This document shows, piece after piece, positions 62,682-64,000 of a stretch of 64,000 nt of DNA. This stretch comes from Lutjanus erythropterus (taxonomy: Eukaryota; Chordata; Actinopteri; Lutjaniformes; Lutjanidae). The first letter of the stretch is position 1. Each line of letters begins with the position of its first letter. A program made the translations under genes and the position numbers. The notes beneath the pieces were generated by a model that was given only the letters and a program-made list of their open reading frames with translations, was not told the DNA's origin and did no database searches. The DNA is taken from contig CM034610.1 of the NCBI GenBank assembly GCA_020091685.1, forward strand, positions 10,228,746 through 10,292,745, in the 5' to 3' direction.

Positions 62682-64000
62682 GTAAGCAGACACCAAAGAC
62701 GTTTAATAATAACTAATATTATGAATAGAAGCACAGCCTGTAGTAGTGACTGTAGCATGGACAGCTTATTATGGGCATGGGTAGGGATGCACCATATTGG
62801 ATTTTTCCCCAAATCCGATTTGTTGATATTTTCCAACTCATTGCTAATGCTGATACAGATATGTGCATGTACTTTTCCTCCCATTTGCAGAAAAAATCAA
62901 GTCTCTCTCATAGTGGAATTAACATATTATTCTCAGTCTGATCAAGATGGCCCACTGGCAGATGCAGACATAAGCTGCATTGCTTTTCAAAATGTAGATT
63001 CACTTATTTACATTCCCTGAGCAAAATAAGAAAACTATTGCTGACAGTTTTTTTTTCTGACTGGTGCCTGTCTCTCTTTGTGTTTCACAAATTTGCCATT
63101 ATGATCAAGATGACAGATCTTAAGATGTGAAATTAATTTTGTGGTGTTTAAAGAATGCGATTTGGCACCTCCATGTGTGACAGATGCTCAGCAATCATTG
63201 CAAATAACAACGTTGCTGTCCATCCAATTCAAAAAAACCTCCACACCACAGACATATGCACTTTGCATGCACATGATTGAAGAAACACCTTATGGGCCGG
63301 TCATAATCACAGAAATGTTCATTTCAGGCTGATACCGATACATCATTTTAAAACCTTTATTGGCTGTTACTAATGATGTGGTGATATTATGGTTTATCAC
63401 TAACCATGGCCCTGAGCACAAATATGCCAAGTCTTACCTACACTCTATATACTTTTGTTCTTTTCTGCTTTGTGCATACATGTATAGAATGTACTTTTAG
63501 TAATTGAAGGGGCCCTTGGACTATTTAGTATTGCATTTCCTTAAAATTCAGGGATGGATAAGAGACAGATTTGTGAAAACATGAGCGAAATCAAAGTAAA
63601 AGAGCCTGAGATGTCCTTACCTTTAAGCTGTAGTATGGGACAAGCTTCAAAAACACTGGATCCTACATTACCCATTATGCAACTCAACAGTACTTTCATT
63701 AGAGACTTAGGTTCTCCTGCCTGGTAAATACCCACAATTTTCTAACTCCATGCCTCTAGTTTGCAGGCTTTCTGTCATAAATTCAGTCTGTGATTACCCA
63801 GATGGCCCAGATCACTGTGACATTATCAGCGTTATTTTTTCAGACTTTAATCTTTTTCATGAGCCAACATGAGCAACAGGGTAAGACTAATCATGACCAC
63901 TTAACTATTTTTCATATATAAAGTGAAGCACTCCTTTTAGGGTCAAAACAGAAGCCATACATCTGTGATACCTTCACGCTACAAACCATAAAAGAAGACA
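62682..64000 (+). other. cpped1: cpped1 intron 3 (partial)
   Basis: Starts at the phase-0 donor of exon 3 and runs off the window. It includes a hAT-like repeat copy (62782-63370). 63375-64000 shows no exon and no recognisable feature. Confidence 0.8.
62782..63370. mobile_element. hAT-like repeat, single-unit copy
   Basis: Starts TAGGGATGCACCATATTGG and ends near GCTGATACCGATACATCATT. Shares GATGCAGACATAA, AGCAATCATTGCAAATA and CCTCCACACCACAGACATA with 32738-33730 but has one unit, not two. The right terminus CATCCCTA is missing. Confidence 0.6.

Noticed and set aside
63838-63900. Possible cpped1 exon 4 after TTTTTTCAG
   Set aside because: The following bases do not encode the sequence expected after residue 152 and no donor or stop fits.

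Overview
The window looks like ordinary vertebrate nuclear DNA from a teleost fish. It has very short coding exons in tens of kilobases of AT-rich non-coding sequence, GT/AG splice sites, a CpG-rich promoter, CA and AT microsatellites, tRNA-derived SINEs, and many non-autonomous DNA transposons of types common in ray-finned fishes. No prokaryotic, plasmid, viral or CRISPR feature was seen.

Two genes are recognisable and lie head to head. On the minus strand, 34405-34919 is the first coding exon of shisa9 (CKAMP44, an AMPA-receptor auxiliary protein), with a CpG-rich promoter and 5' leader just above it (to about 35350). The low-coordinate side (1-34404) is best read as part of its long first intron. 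On the plus strand, cpped1 (a calcineurin-like cytosolic phosphatase) starts at 41263. Three coding exons (41263-41326, 47847-48065, 62509-62681) splice in phase to give residues 1-152, and the last part of the gene lies beyond the right edge. The SHISA9-CPPED1 neighbourhood and its divergent orientation match human 16p13, which supports both identifications. The two start codons are only about 6.3 kb apart here.

Everything else is intron or intergenic DNA shaped by transposons. Two hAT-type elements have perfect 8-bp target-site duplications (15940-16463 and 38978-39795). A third, at 18654-19108, has a near-perfect duplication and sits inside an older long-inverted-repeat element. Other items include a decayed Tc1-like transposon in cpped1 intron 2, a six-unit 42-bp minisatellite, an 83-bp near-perfect hairpin, a repeat with three roughly 145-bp internal units, and several repeat families present twice or more. 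I found no convincing undescribed system. The most useful new observations are the dated and nested hAT insertions, the hairpin, and an upstream ATG that overlaps the cpped1 start.

Repeat-family recognition comes from memory of common teleost repeats plus internal comparison. No database search was run, and outer borders given as round numbers are approximate.
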